From positions 26,667 through 90,666 of the forward strand of contig CALKJU010000013.1 in the NCBI GenBank assembly GCA_937995535.1: DNA of 64,000 nucleotides, given 5' to 3'. The notes under the pieces are model-generated. The model ran no database searches, was not told where the DNA came from, and saw nothing but the letters and a program-made list of their open reading frames with translations. The DNA comes from an uncultured Alphaproteobacteria bacterium (GTDB lineage: Bacteria; Pseudomonadota; Alphaproteobacteria; Geminicoccales; Geminicoccaceae). Shown here one piece after another: positions 56,034-64,000 of the stretch. The translations under genes and the position numbers were made by a program. Position 1 is the stretch's first letter; every line of letters begins with the position of its first letter.

Positions 56034-57616
56034 GCGGCTGCGTCCAGTCGGCCGGCCAGCGCCGTCTCGATCAGGCGGCAGCTGTTGTCGATGCCGTAGA
56101 GAGCGAAGAAGGACCCCATCCGCGGCCCTTCGCCCTGGCCCAGAAGCACTTCATACAGAGCCTTGAACCACTCCCGCAGGTTGGTGAAGCCATGGCGCTT
56201 GCCGATCTCGTAGATCTCGTGCTGCAGGGCTTCCGCGGAGGTGGTGTCGGGCTGCTGACGGAGCCAGCCGAGCAGCTCCTCCAGCGCCGCCCGCTCGTTC
56301 GGATCGGGCGCCCGGTAGGCCTTCCGCGGCTTCACGAAGTCCCGATAGTAGGCGATCGCGTGCTCGACCAGCACGGCGAGCCTCGGGGACGATGCCGGGC
56401 TCGCGCCGGGCACGTAGCGGCTGAGGAAGCCCCAGAGCACCTCGGGATCCTCGGTGTTGGCGACGCCGGCGAGGTTGAGCAGCATAGTGAAGGTTACCGG
56501 AACCGGCGCCACCGGCGGGTCGCCATCGTGAATGTGCCAGACGGGATTGCCGAGCTTCTGCTCGTCGGACTGGCTGGGATAGGCGTCGAGAAACTGCTGG
56601 TACTCGTCGACGTGGCGCGGAATCACGTCGAAATACAGGCGCTTGGCCCTGCGCGGCTCGCGGTAGAGGAACAGCTCCAGGCTCTCCTCGGTGGCGTAGC
56701 GCAGCCACTCGTCGATCGTGATCCCATTGCCCTTGGACTTGCTGATCTTCTGCCCATGCTCGTCGAGAAACAGCTCGTAGACGAAACCTGCAGGCGGCTC
56801 ACCACCGAGGATCCGGCAGATCCGTGTCGACAGCTCGGCCGTCGGGATCAGGTCCTTGCCGTACATTTCATAGTCGACGTCGAGCGCGACCCAGCGCGCC
56901 GCCCAGTCCGCCTTCCACTGCAGCTTGCAGTGCCCGTCGGTTACCGGCAGCTCGGTCAGGCTGCCGTCCTCGTCACGGAATACCACGGTGCCCTGCGATG
57001 GCCGACATTCCTCGATGGCGACCTGGAGAACCCGGCCGGTGCGCGGGGAGATCGGCAGGATCGGGCTGTAGGTCCGCTGGCGCTCCTCGCCGAGCGTCGG
57101 CAGCATCACCGCCAGGATCGCGTCGTGCCGTTCCACTACGCGCAGCAGTACCTCGTTCAGCGCCCCGGATCGGTAGCACTCGGTGGCGCTCTTGAAGGTG
57201 TACGGGAACCCGAAGCGGTCGAGGAAGGAGCGCAGGCGCGCGTTCATGTGGTGCCCGAAGCTCTCATGCGTCCCGAACGGGTCGGGGATCGCCGTCAGCG
57301 GCCGGCCGAGATAGGGCCGGAGCTGGTCAGGATTGGGCACATTGTCCGGGATCTTGCGCAGCCCGTCGAGATCGTCCGAGAACGTGTAGAGTTCCGTCGG
57401 CAGGTCGCAGATGCGCTTGAAGACCCGGCGAACGAGTGTGGTGCGGAACACCTCGCCGAACGTGCCAATATGCGGCAGACCGGATGGTCCGTAGCCGGTC
57501 TCGAAGAGCACGAACCCCTTGCCGGGCGGGCGTCGGATCACGCGCTCGCGCAGCCGCAACGCCTCCTGGATGGGCCAGGCCTTGCCGGCCTCGATGAGCG
57601 CGCGGTCGATCGGCAT
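56030..57616 (-). CDS. lysS: Class I lysyl-tRNA synthetase
   Basis: This 528-residue enzyme charges tRNA-Lys. It is the class I type, with the signature HIGT at residues 49-52 in GYGPSGLPHIGTFGEV and KISKSKGNG near residue 291, both catalytic motifs. It is unrelated to the class II LysS of most bacteria, and class I forms are common in archaea, spirochaetes and alphaproteobacteria. The C-terminal anticodon-recognition region follows. It heads the lysS-rsmB-purH genes, with a small membrane protein gene 78 bases upstream. Confidence 0.97.
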   Translation of the reverse strand: MPIDRALIEAGKAWPIQEALRLRERVIRRPPGKGFVLFETGYGPSGLPHIGTFGEVFRTTLVRRVFKRICDLPTELYTFSDDLDGLRKIPDNVPNPDQLRPYLGRPLTAIPDPFGTHESFGHHMNARLRSFLDRFGFPYTFKSATECYRSGALNEVLLRVVERHDAILAVMLPTLGEERQRTYSPILPISPRTGRVLQVAIEECRPSQGTVVFRDEDGSLTELPVTDGHCKLQWKADWAARWVALDVDYEMYGKDLIPTAELSTRICRILGGEPPAGFVYELFLDEHGQKISKSKGNGITIDEWLRYATEESLELFLYREPRRAKRLYFDVIPRHVDEYQQFLDAYPSQSDEQKLGNPVWHIHDGDPPVAPVPVTFTMLLNLAGVANTEDPEVLWGFLSRYVPGASPASSPRLAVLVEHAIAYYRDFVKPRKAYRAPDPNERAALEELLGWLRQQPDTTSAEALQHEIYEIGKRHGFTNLREWFKALYEVLLGQGEGPRMGSFFALYGIDNSCRLIETALAGRLDAAA

Positions 57617-57694
57617 CGTGACGGGGTCCGGAGACGACAGGGGACGCCCCGCCGACCAGGATCGCGAGGCATCCGCACCATAGCGGCTCGCCGC

Positions 57695-58012
57695 CTAGCT
57701 TCCACCCCCCTGCGCGATGTGGCCGCGGCGCAGCGCCTCGAGCGCGGCAACGACGGCAGCGACATCGTCGCTCCGGGCCCGCGGCGGTCGCGCCGTGGCG
57801 ACATCGCGTGCGACCGGCGCTGCGCCAACACCTGATTTGCCAGGCCGCGCGACGATCACCGTGCCGAGCAGGATCAAGCCAGTGCCGAGGAGCGGCATGA
57901 CCAGTGGCGGCATCTCCGGACCCGGCCCGAAGGTGAGGAGCGCCAAGGCGCTGCCGAAGAGCAGGCCGGCCACAAACGCGACGAGGAAGCGAGCGGTCAT
58001 GCTGAGCTGCAT
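57695..58012 (-). CDS. Small two-helix membrane protein of unknown function
   Basis: This 105-residue protein from ATG 58012 (ATG 58000 is also possible) has two transmembrane helices at about 8-27 and 34-55, a basic loop, and an Ala/Arg/Val-rich C-terminal helix. I recognise no family. It lies upstream of lysS on the same strand and divergent from the helicase gene, with 60 bases between starts. The base composition equals that of its neighbours, so it is probably a real gene, but nothing indicates a role. Confidence 0.6.
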   Translation of the reverse strand: MQLSMTARFLVAFVAGLLFGSALALLTFGPGPEMPPLVMPLLGTGLILLGTVIVARPGKSGVGAAPVARDVATARPPRARSDDVAAVVAALEALRRGHIAQGGGS

Positions 58013-58072
58013 GGCCCCGCAGCTTGCCGCGTCACAGTTTCTCCGGCGTTAACGCCGCACACGCCTCGCCGC

Positions 58073-60508
58073 ATGACGAACACGCCTGCTGCCCCGCCAG
58101 ACGTCGCTCTGCCGCCACCCTTCGCCGCATGGTTCGCGGCGCGCGGCTGGCAGCTTCGTCGCCATCAGGCGGCAATGATCGCGGCGGCGCGGGACGGCGT
58201 CGATGCGCTGCTCATCGCGCCGACCGGTGGCGGCAAGACGCTGGGCGGGTTCCTGCCGAGCCTGCTGGAGCTCGCCGCCGGTGCTGCCGGTGGCGGGCTG
58301 CACACGCTCTACGTGTCGCCGCTCAAGGCGCTTGCCACCGATATCGGCCGCAACCTCGCGACGCCGATCGAGGAGATGCGGTTGCCGGTACGCTACGAGG
58401 TCCGCACCGGCGATACACCGCAGAACCGCCGCCGACGGCAGCGCCGCGATCCGCCGGACATCCTGCTGACCACGCCGGAATCGCTGGCCCTGCTGCTCTC
58501 CTATCCCGACGCCGCGGGGTTCTTCGGCGCCCTGCGCCATGTGGTCCTCGACGAGGTCCACGCCTTGGCCGAGAGCAAGCGCGGCGCCCTGCTCGCCCTG
58601 GGGCTCGCGCGGCTGCGCGCCCTGGCTCCGGCGGCGCGCGTCGTCGGGCTCTCGGCGACCGTCGCCCGCCCCGGCCAGCTCCTGCGCTTTCTCACGCCGG
58701 CACCGGAGCGGGCGCGGATCGTCCAGGGCGAGGGCGGCGCCGCGCCGGTCGTCGAGCTGCTGCTGCCTGCGGCCACCATGCCCTGGGGCGGTCACATGGC
58801 GCTGTTCTCCGCGCCGGACGTCTACGCGCGGATCGAGCAGGCGCGCACGACGCTGGTCTTCGTCAACACCCGAGCCCAGGCGGAGCTGGTGTTCGCGGCG
58901 CTGTGGCGGCTCAACCGGGCGGGCCTGCCGATCGCGCTCCACCATGGCAGCCTCGCCGTCGAACAGCGCCGCCGTGTCGAGGCGGCGATGGCCAAAGGGA
59001 CGCTGCGCGCGGTCGTCTGCACCTCGTCGCTCGACCTCGGTATCGACTGGGGCGACGTCGACCTCGTGGTGCAGATCGGCGCGCCGAAGGGCGCGGCGCG
59101 GCTGACCCAGCGAATCGGCCGCGCCAACCATCGGCTCGACGAGCCGAGCCGGGCGGTGCTGGTGCCGGCCAACCGGTTCGAGGTTCTGGAGTGCATCGCG
59201 GCCAGCGCTGCGCTGGCCGACGGCGAACTCGACGGCGGTGGGGTCGCGCATGGCGGTCTCGACGTGCTGGCGCAGCATCTGCTTGGCGTGGCCTGCAGTG
59301 GTCCGTTCGACGCCGATGCGCTCTACGCCGAGGTGCGCCACGCCGCGCCCTTTGCCGAGCTCGCGCGCGCGACCTTCGATGCCGTGCTCGACTTCGTCGC
59401 GACCGGTGGCTACGCGCTTCGGGTGTACGACCGCTACCGCCGGCTCGCGCGCGGGCCGGACGGCACTTGGCGTCTCGCCGATCCGCGCCTCGCCCGTGCC
59501 TACCGGATGAACGTCGGCACGATCGTCGAGGCGGCGGTGATGTCGGTCAAGCTCGGCCGCGGCCGCAAGCTCGGCGAGATCGAGGAGTACTTTGTGGCCG
59601 GCTTGGTTCCCGGCGACACCTTCCTGTTCGCCGGCCGGCTGCTCCGCTTCGAGGGGATCCGCGAGAACGACGTGCTGGTCACGCTCGCCCGCGACGCCCG
59701 GGAGCCGAAGGTGCCGGCCTATGCCGGGGGGCGGCTGCCGCTCACCACCATGCTCGCCCAGCGCGTGCGCGGGATCCTTGCCGATCCGACGCGCTGGCCG
59801 GCGCTGCCCGAGCCGGTCCGCGAGTGGCTCGACTGGCAGCGGTATCGCTCGGTGCTGCCGGCGCCGGACGAGCTGTTGGTCGAGACGTTCCCGCGGCGTG
59901 GTCGGCACTTCCTCGTCGCCTACGGCTTCGCCGGGCGCAACGCGCACCAGACGCTCGGGATGCTGCTGACCCGCCGGATGGAGCGCCGCGGTCTGCGGCC
60001 GCTCGGCTTCTCCGCCTCGGACTATTGTCTCGCGGTGTGGGGGCTGGCGCCGGTCGACGACGTCGCCGGGCTGTTCGATGTCGACATCCTGGGTGACGAT
60101 CTCGAGGAGTGGATGGCCGAGAGCTCGATGCTCAAGCGCACCTTCCGGAACTGCGCGGTGGTCGCCGGGCTGATCGAGCGCCGCCATCCCGGCCTCGAGA
60201 AGACCGGCCGGCAGATCACCTTCAGCGCCGATCTGATCTACGACGTGCTGCGCAAGTACGAGCCTGACCATGTGCTGTTGCAGGCGGCGCGCGCCGAGGC
60301 CGCCACCGGGCTCACCGACATCCGCCGGCTCGCCGACCTGCTGGTGTCGATCCAGGGGCGCATCCGCCATGTGCGGCTCGATCGCATCTCGCCCTTCGCG
60401 GTCGGGATCATAGCCGAGATCGGCAAGGAGCAGGTCGTGGGCGAGCCGCTCGACACGGCACTCGACGCGTTGACCGCCGAGCTCGTCGCCGAGGCGCTGG
60501 CGGCGTGA
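58073..60508 (+). CDS. Ligase-associated DNA-damage-response DEXH helicase (Lhr-like)
   Basis: This 811-residue superfamily 2 helicase has Walker A APTGGGKT near residue 50, the DEVH box near residue 165, SAT (motif III) near residue 203 and QRIGRANH (motif VI) near residue 345. A winged-helix region and the long C-terminal Lhr-type domain follow. The sequence fits the helicase of the bacterial ligase-associated DNA-damage set, which normally also has an ATP-dependent ligase and a beta-lactamase-fold exonuclease. Here only the next gene, PdeM, is present. The start is at ATG 58073. Confidence 0.94.
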   Translation: MTNTPAAPPDVALPPPFAAWFAARGWQLRRHQAAMIAAARDGVDALLIAPTGGGKTLGGFLPSLLELAAGAAGGGLHTLYVSPLKALATDIGRNLATPIEEMRLPVRYEVRTGDTPQNRRRRQRRDPPDILLTTPESLALLLSYPDAAGFFGALRHVVLDEVHALAESKRGALLALGLARLRALAPAARVVGLSATVARPGQLLRFLTPAPERARIVQGEGGAAPVVELLLPAATMPWGGHMALFSAPDVYARIEQARTTLVFVNTRAQAELVFAALWRLNRAGLPIALHHGSLAVEQRRRVEAAMAKGTLRAVVCTSSLDLGIDWGDVDLVVQIGAPKGAARLTQRIGRANHRLDEPSRAVLVPANRFEVLECIAASAALADGELDGGGVAHGGLDVLAQHLLGVACSGPFDADALYAEVRHAAPFAELARATFDAVLDFVATGGYALRVYDRYRRLARGPDGTWRLADPRLARAYRMNVGTIVEAAVMSVKLGRGRKLGEIEEYFVAGLVPGDTFLFAGRLLRFEGIRENDVLVTLARDAREPKVPAYAGGRLPLTTMLAQRVRGILADPTRWPALPEPVREWLDWQRYRSVLPAPDELLVETFPRRGRHFLVAYGFAGRNAHQTLGMLLTRRMERRGLRPLGFSASDYCLAVWGLAPVDDVAGLFDVDILGDDLEEWMAESSMLKRTFRNCAVVAGLIERRHPGLEKTGRQITFSADLIYDVLRKYEPDHVLLQAARAEAATGLTDIRRLADLLVSIQGRIRHVRLDRISPFAVGIIAEIGKEQVVGEPLDTALDALTAELVAEALAA

Positions 60509-61206
60509 GCTCCATGGCCATGCTCGCTGTCGGTGAAGCCGAGCTGCGGCTCGATCCCGCGGGTGCCGTCTGGTGGCCGCGCCATCGCCTGCTGGTCGTC
60601 GCCGACCTGCATCTCGAGAAGGGCAGCGCCTACGCGCGGCGCGGCGCGCTGCTGCCGCCCTACGACACGCACGCCACGCTGGCCAGGCTGGAGGCTCTCG
60701 TCGAGCGGCTGGCACCGCGCATGATCGTCAGCCTCGGCGATGCGTTTCACGATGCGCGGGCGGCCGAGACGCTCGACGAGAACGCGGTGCGACGGCTGCT
60801 GCGGCTGATCGCGGCGGTCCGCTGGGTCTGGGTCGCCGGCAACCACGACCCGCGTCCGCTGCCCGGTCTCGGCGGCGAGGCGGTCGACGGACTGGAGATC
60901 GATGGCGTCCGCCTGCGCCACCTTCCGAACGGTGGCGATCGCCCCGAACTCGTCGGCCATCTGCATCCCAAGGCGCGGATGGCGGGCGCCGGGCGCAGCC
61001 TGACACGGCCCTGCTTCGTCGGCGACGGCCGGCGGCTCGTCCTCCCGGCGTTCGGCGCCTTCGCCGGCGGGCTCAACGTCCTCGATCCGGCCATTGCCGG
61101 GCTGTTCGCGTCGGGCTTCTCGGCTTGGCTGCTGGGTGAGGCACGGGTGTTCGAGGTTCCCCACGACCGGCTCGTCGCCGAGCCGCCGGGCCGGGTGCGG
61201 CGATGA
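60505..61206 (+). CDS. Ligase-associated DNA-damage-response endonuclease PdeM
   Basis: This 233-residue metallophosphoesterase starts at GTG 60505, overlapping the helicase stop (GTGA); an internal ATG follows three codons later. The metal motifs are VADLHLEKGS near residue 32, SLGDAFHDAR near residue 75, AGNHDPRPLP near residue 112 and VGHLHPKARM near residue 150. PdeM is the nuclease partner of the Lhr-like helicase in the ligase-associated set. The photolyase gene overlaps its stop codon, so the three genes form one transcript. Confidence 0.93.
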   Translation: MSSMAMLAVGEAELRLDPAGAVWWPRHRLLVVADLHLEKGSAYARRGALLPPYDTHATLARLEALVERLAPRMIVSLGDAFHDARAAETLDENAVRRLLRLIAAVRWVWVAGNHDPRPLPGLGGEAVDGLEIDGVRLRHLPNGGDRPELVGHLHPKARMAGAGRSLTRPCFVGDGRRLVLPAFGAFAGGLNVLDPAIAGLFASGFSAWLLGEARVFEVPHDRLVAEPPGRVRR

Positions 61207-62606
61207 CGCCGCCCGCCCTGGTCTGGTTCCGCCAGGACCTGCGCCTCGCCGACAACCCGGCGCTCGCCGCGGCTGCGGCAGGTGGCCGGCCGGTGCTGGC
61301 GCTGTTCGTCCTCGACGACGAGGCCCCGGGCCGCTGGCGCCTCGGCGGTGCTGCCCGCTGGTGGCTGCATCACAGCCTCGACGCTCTCGGGCGCGCGATC
61401 GCGGCGCGCGGCGGCCGGCTCGTGCTGCGTCGGGGTGCCGCCGCTGCGGTCCTCGACGAGCTGGTCGCGACGAGCGGTGCGACCGCCGTCTTCTGGAACC
61501 GGCGTTACGAGCCCTGGGCGGTCGCCCAGGACCGGGCGATCAAGGCGGCGCTCGCGGCCCGCGGCGTCGCGGTGCGCAGCTTCAAGGCGAGCCTCGTGCG
61601 TGAGCCGTGGGAGGTGGCCGCGGCGGAGGGGCTTCGTGTCTTCTCGCCGTTCCACCGCCGCTGGCTGGAGCTGGGGCCGCCCGACCCGCCGCTGCCGGTG
61701 CCGGACCCACTGCGTCTCGTCGGCGACGTGCCGAGCGAATCCTTGGCCTCCTGGGACCTGCCGCCGACGCAGCCCGACTGGGCCGCGGGCCTGCGCGAGA
61801 CCTGGCGGCCGGGCGAGGCGGGGGCCTGGGAGCGGGCCGAGCGGTTTCTCGCCGTCGCTGCCGGCCGCTACGGCAGTGCACGGCACCGGCCCGACCGCGA
61901 CGGGGTCTCGCGCCTCTCGCCGCATCTGCGCTTCGGTGAGATCTCCGCCCGCGCGCTCGTCCACCGCGCTGGCCTGCATTCCTCCTTCGCCCGGCAGCTC
62001 GCCTGGCGGGAGTTCGCGGCGCAGCTCCTGTTCTACCAGCCCGACCTGCCGGAGCACGAGCTGCAGCCGGCCCTGCGCGGCTTCCCGTGGCGCGACGATG
62101 CGGCGGGCCTGCGCGCCTGGCAGCGCGGCCGCACCGGCTGGCCCATGGTCGATGCCGGGATGCGCGAGCTGCGCCGGACCGGCTGGATGCACAACCGCGC
62201 CCGGATGATCACCGCCTCGCTCCTGACCAAGCACCTGCTGCTCGACTGGCGGGCCGGGCAGGACTGGTTCTGGGACAATCTCGTCGACGCCGATCTCGCC
62301 AGCAACGCGATGAGCTGGCAGTGGGTCGCCGGGACCGGCACCGACACGCGCGGCTTCGCGCGGATCTTCAACCCCGTGAAGCAGGGTGCCGAGCAGGACC
62401 CGCAGGGCGCCTATGTCCGCCGCTGGATGCCGGAGCTGGCGGGCGTCCCCGACGCCTGGCTCCACCGCCCGCACGAGGCCCCACCCGAGCTTCTCGACGC
62501 CGCGGCCCGCGGCTACCCCCGCCCGATCGTCGACCTCGCCGCGGGCCGCGCCCGCGCGCTGACGGTGTACGCGGCGCATGTGGGCGGCATTGGCGCGGAG
62601 GAGTGA
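61203..62606 (+). CDS. phrB: Deoxyribodipyrimidine photolyase
   Basis: This 467-residue flavoprotein repairs UV dimers in visible light. It starts at ATG 61203, overlapping the PdeM stop (ATGA). The N-terminal antenna domain has LVWFRQDLRLADNPALAAAA and VFWNRRYEPW. The FAD-binding C-terminal domain has SRLSPHLRFGEISARAL near residue 237, SFARQLAWREF near residue 261, the GRTGWPMVDAGMRELR segment near residue 309, and DADLASNAMSWQWVAGTG near residue 361. This is a class I CPD photolyase-type pattern. A strong hairpin ends the operon. Confidence 0.95.
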   Translation: MTPPALVWFRQDLRLADNPALAAAAAGGRPVLALFVLDDEAPGRWRLGGAARWWLHHSLDALGRAIAARGGRLVLRRGAAAAVLDELVATSGATAVFWNRRYEPWAVAQDRAIKAALAARGVAVRSFKASLVREPWEVAAAEGLRVFSPFHRRWLELGPPDPPLPVPDPLRLVGDVPSESLASWDLPPTQPDWAAGLRETWRPGEAGAWERAERFLAVAAGRYGSARHRPDRDGVSRLSPHLRFGEISARALVHRAGLHSSFARQLAWREFAAQLLFYQPDLPEHELQPALRGFPWRDDAAGLRAWQRGRTGWPMVDAGMRELRRTGWMHNRARMITASLLTKHLLLDWRAGQDWFWDNLVDADLASNAMSWQWVAGTGTDTRGFARIFNPVKQGAEQDPQGAYVRRWMPELAGVPDAWLHRPHEAPPELLDAAARGYPRPIVDLAAGRARALTVYAAHVGGIGAEE

Positions 62607-62636
62607 CGCGGCGCCCCGATCGCGGGGCACCGCGTC
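62605..62636. terminator. Strong bidirectional hairpin terminator
   Basis: Between the convergent photolyase and RTX genes, GACGCGG-cg-CCCCG pairs with CGGGG-ca-CCGCGTC around an ATCG loop: twelve pairs with one internal mismatch. The stem overlaps the last codon of the photolyase and stops seven bases before the RTX stop. The symmetry would suit both transcripts, though no clear T-tract follows. Confidence 0.65.
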
Positions 62637-62642
62637 GTCAGG

Positions 62643-63830
62643 CTAAAGAATGAAGTCCGAGGCGATCAGGCTCACCGCGGTCGACAGCTCGATCTCGAAC
62701 TCGACCCCGGTGTCGTTGTCGATGCTCCCTTGGATGATCGTCTTGCCGCCGGAGATCACGTAACGCACCTGCGCCACGCCGGTCCCGGTGAACGCCCCGG
62801 TGCCGCGGAAGGCGAAGGCCTGGTCGCCGGCAACGTGGACGTTGGCGTCGATCCCACTCAGGTCGATCTTGTCGCCGTGGCTCCGTGTGAAATCGGTGAT
62901 GATGTCGCGGTTGAGCGCACCGACACCGGTCTCGTTGTTGCGGAACACGAAGCGGTCGGCGCCGGCGTGGGCGGTCATGGTGTCCCGACCCAGACCGCCG
63001 ATCAGGATGTCGTTGCCGCCATCGCCGAACAGCGAGTCGTTGCCGGAGCCGCCATCCAGCGAGTCGGCACTGTTGTCCAAACCACCCCAGAGGATGTCGT
63101 TGCCCGCCCCACCGATGAGTGTGTCGCTCCCCTCGCCGCCGCCGAGGGTGTCGTTGCCGATGCCGCCGAACAGGCTGTCGTTGCCGAGCCCCCCGCGCAG
63201 CCGGTCGTTGCCGGCATCGCCAGCGAGACCGTCATTGCCGTTGCCGCCCTCGAGCACATCGTTGCCGTCGTTGCCGCCGATATTGTCGTTACCGCCGAGA
63301 CCATAGACGGTGTCGTTGCCGCCGAGCGCGGAGATGTTGTCCGGACCCTCAGTGCCGTAGAGCGTGTCGTCGCCGTTCGTCGGTGTGCCGTAGGGGCTGC
63401 CGACGCCGTCGGTGAATTGAAGAATGAAGTTGGAAGAATAGTATTGATAGTATTGAATAATGACCTGGTTGCCGCCAGTCACACTTTGAATGAACAGGTC
63501 AGGTCCGTCGAACTCATACGTGACGTCTCCCTTGCGGAGGTTCGTGAAGCGAACCGTGTTGGTGCCACTCCAGTCGTAAATCAGATCCTGGCCGAACGCA
63601 CCACTCAAGACGTACACGTCGTTGCCCTGGCCCCCCTCCAAGCGGTCGTTCCCGCTGCCGCCGTCGAGCGTGTCAGCGCTTGCGCCGCCGTAGAGGGTAT
63701 CGTTGCCGCCGAGTCCGAAGAGGACATCCCGGCCCTCGCCGCCCCAGTCGTTCGGACCGCCGTAGATGACGTCATCATAGTTCGAGCCGACGAGCGTGTC
63801 GTTCCCCACTGTTCCATAGTAATAGGCCAT
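62643..63830 (-). CDS. RTX-type secreted calcium-binding repeat protein
   Basis: This 395-residue protein from ATG 63830 has no N-terminal signal peptide. It is built of glycine-aspartate nonapeptides of the GGxGxDxLx type: about four near residues 10-80 and some ten between 150 and 285. A spacer at about 80-145 has [19 protein letters not shown] and [10 protein letters not shown], the pattern of the calcium-binding-related domain found in haemolysins. The C-terminal 100 residues have [20 protein letters not shown], and the end SLIASDFIL is the kind of hydrophobic tail used by type I secretion. No secretion genes are visible nearby. No catalytic domain is present, so it may be a surface or matrix protein. 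Confidence 0.93.
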   Translation of the reverse strand: MAYYYGTVGNDTLVGSNYDDVIYGGPNDWGGEGRDVLFGLGGNDTLYGGASADTLDGGSGNDRLEGGQGNDVYVLSGAFGQDLIYDWSGTNTVRFTNLRKGDVTYEFDGPDLFIQSVTGGNQVIIQYYQYYSSNFILQFTDGVGSPYGTPTNGDDTLYGTEGPDNISALGGNDTVYGLGGNDNIGGNDGNDVLEGGNGNDGLAGDAGNDRLRGGLGNDSLFGGIGNDTLGGGEGSDTLIGGAGNDILWGGLDNSADSLDGGSGNDSLFGDGGNDILIGGLGRDTMTAHAGADRFVFRNNETGVGALNRDIITDFTRSHGDKIDLSGIDANVHVAGDQAFAFRGTGAFTGTGVAQVRYVISGGKTIIQGSIDNDTGVEFEIELSTAVSLIASDFIL

Positions 63831-64000
63831 GGTTCCCCATTCCTTGTTCGTGGTGATTGGGAACGGCCGTCGCTGGGTGATGGATCAACGCTGGCACCCT
63901 CATTGCGAGCCCAGCGGGACCATCAACTCCACATTCCCCGAGGATACCGGGTAAATCGAACTTCGTTGCATGTCAACGATGATATCGTCAACTAACTAAA
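63831..64000 (-). promoter_or_regulatory. AT-richer upstream region of the RTX gene with possible promoter and dyad
   Basis: On the minus strand TTGACA at 63976-63971 is followed after 17 bases by TACCCG, a poor -10 match, so this is at best a weak promoter. The same TTGACA overlaps a dyad around CGATGATATCG at 63977-63987. The region is noticeably less GC-rich than most of the window. Nothing else is recognised before the window end. Confidence 0.3.

Noticed and set aside
58049..60715. 888-codon minus-strand frame opposite the helicase gene
   Set aside because: The helicase has all its motifs in the plus frame. The antisense frame is an artefact of codon bias.
63000..63310. CRISPR-like periodicity in the RTX region
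   Set aside because: The period is about 27 bases with no constant repeat or unique spacers. It encodes the nine-residue calcium-binding repeat.
62730..63995. 421-codon plus-strand frame opposite the RTX gene and repeated short frames there
   Set aside because: The nonapeptide repeats create periodic antisense frames. The minus strand has the clear RTX motifs, start and C-terminal signal.

Overview
The window is very GC-rich (roughly 70 percent by eye), densely coded chromosomal DNA from an alphaproteobacterium, most likely from the Rhodospirillales or a relative. The indications are a Caulobacter-type cpa/tad pilus operon, a class I lysyl-tRNA synthetase, the DUF4164-zapA-(6S RNA)-5-FCL-ymdB gene order, phaA/phaB, the ligase-associated DNA-damage genes, and frequent ATGA/GTGA start-stop overlaps. 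No rRNA, tRNA, CRISPR array, insertion sequence or phage gene was recognised. Assignments rest on reading motifs and gene order; no database search was possible.

Layout. 1-3000: end of an RND efflux pump, cut by the window edge. 3069-9589: a mixed block with a UPF0114 membrane protein, a patatin phospholipase, a GntP-like permease, a 65 to 70 codon L-asparaginase remnant, an ABC transmembrane domain without an ATPase, an AI-2E-type permease broken by a frameshift, and a Rieske ferredoxin facing a fatty-acid desaturase (9594-10673, MocE/MocD-like). 10674-11498: 825 bases with no convincing gene. 11499-19942 (minus): a tightly coupled Tad/Flp pilus operon, flp-cpaA-cpaB-cpaC-cpaD-cpaE-cpaF-tadB-tadC, with a CtrA-like site upstream. 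20072-23326: polyhydroxyalkanoate genes (PhaC-like, phaA, phaB). 23356-25430: a degenerate PleD-like protein and upp. 25559-27312: an Asp/Glu-racemase-family protein and a D-cysteine desulfhydrase-like enzyme. 27322-29530 (minus): DUF4164, zapA, a candidate 6S RNA, 5-FCL, ymdB.

29754-38565 holds central carbon and lipid genes: transketolase and GAPDH, then a plcP-like phosphoesterase with btaA and btaB, which reads as a complete phospholipid-to-betaine-lipid remodelling operon. A secreted nuclease-like protein, an inositol monophosphatase, a ThiE-like protein and a class I aldolase follow. 38790-46044: ubiD, a divergent AmmeMemoRadiSam pair, a TAXI binding protein, a thioredoxin-fold protein, an Atg22/UMF1-like transporter and DUF488. 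46165-53085: a PAS-GGDEF-EAL protein, PhoD, and a two-component system divergent from an EF-hand protein across a striking 47-bp dyad. 53109-58012 (minus): a small membrane protein, lysS, rsmB, purH. 58073-62606: a DNA-repair operon of helicase, PdeM and photolyase. 62643-63830: an RTX-type calcium-binding protein.

Several groups look like working units: pilus assembly (prepilin, peptidase, secretin, ATPase, platform), PHA synthesis, lipid remodelling (PC to DAG to DGTS) and DNA repair. The best candidates for a second look are the btaAB operon with its Pho-like half-site, the dyad at 52463-52509, and the PleD-like protein that lost its GGDEF signature but keeps an RxxD I-site.
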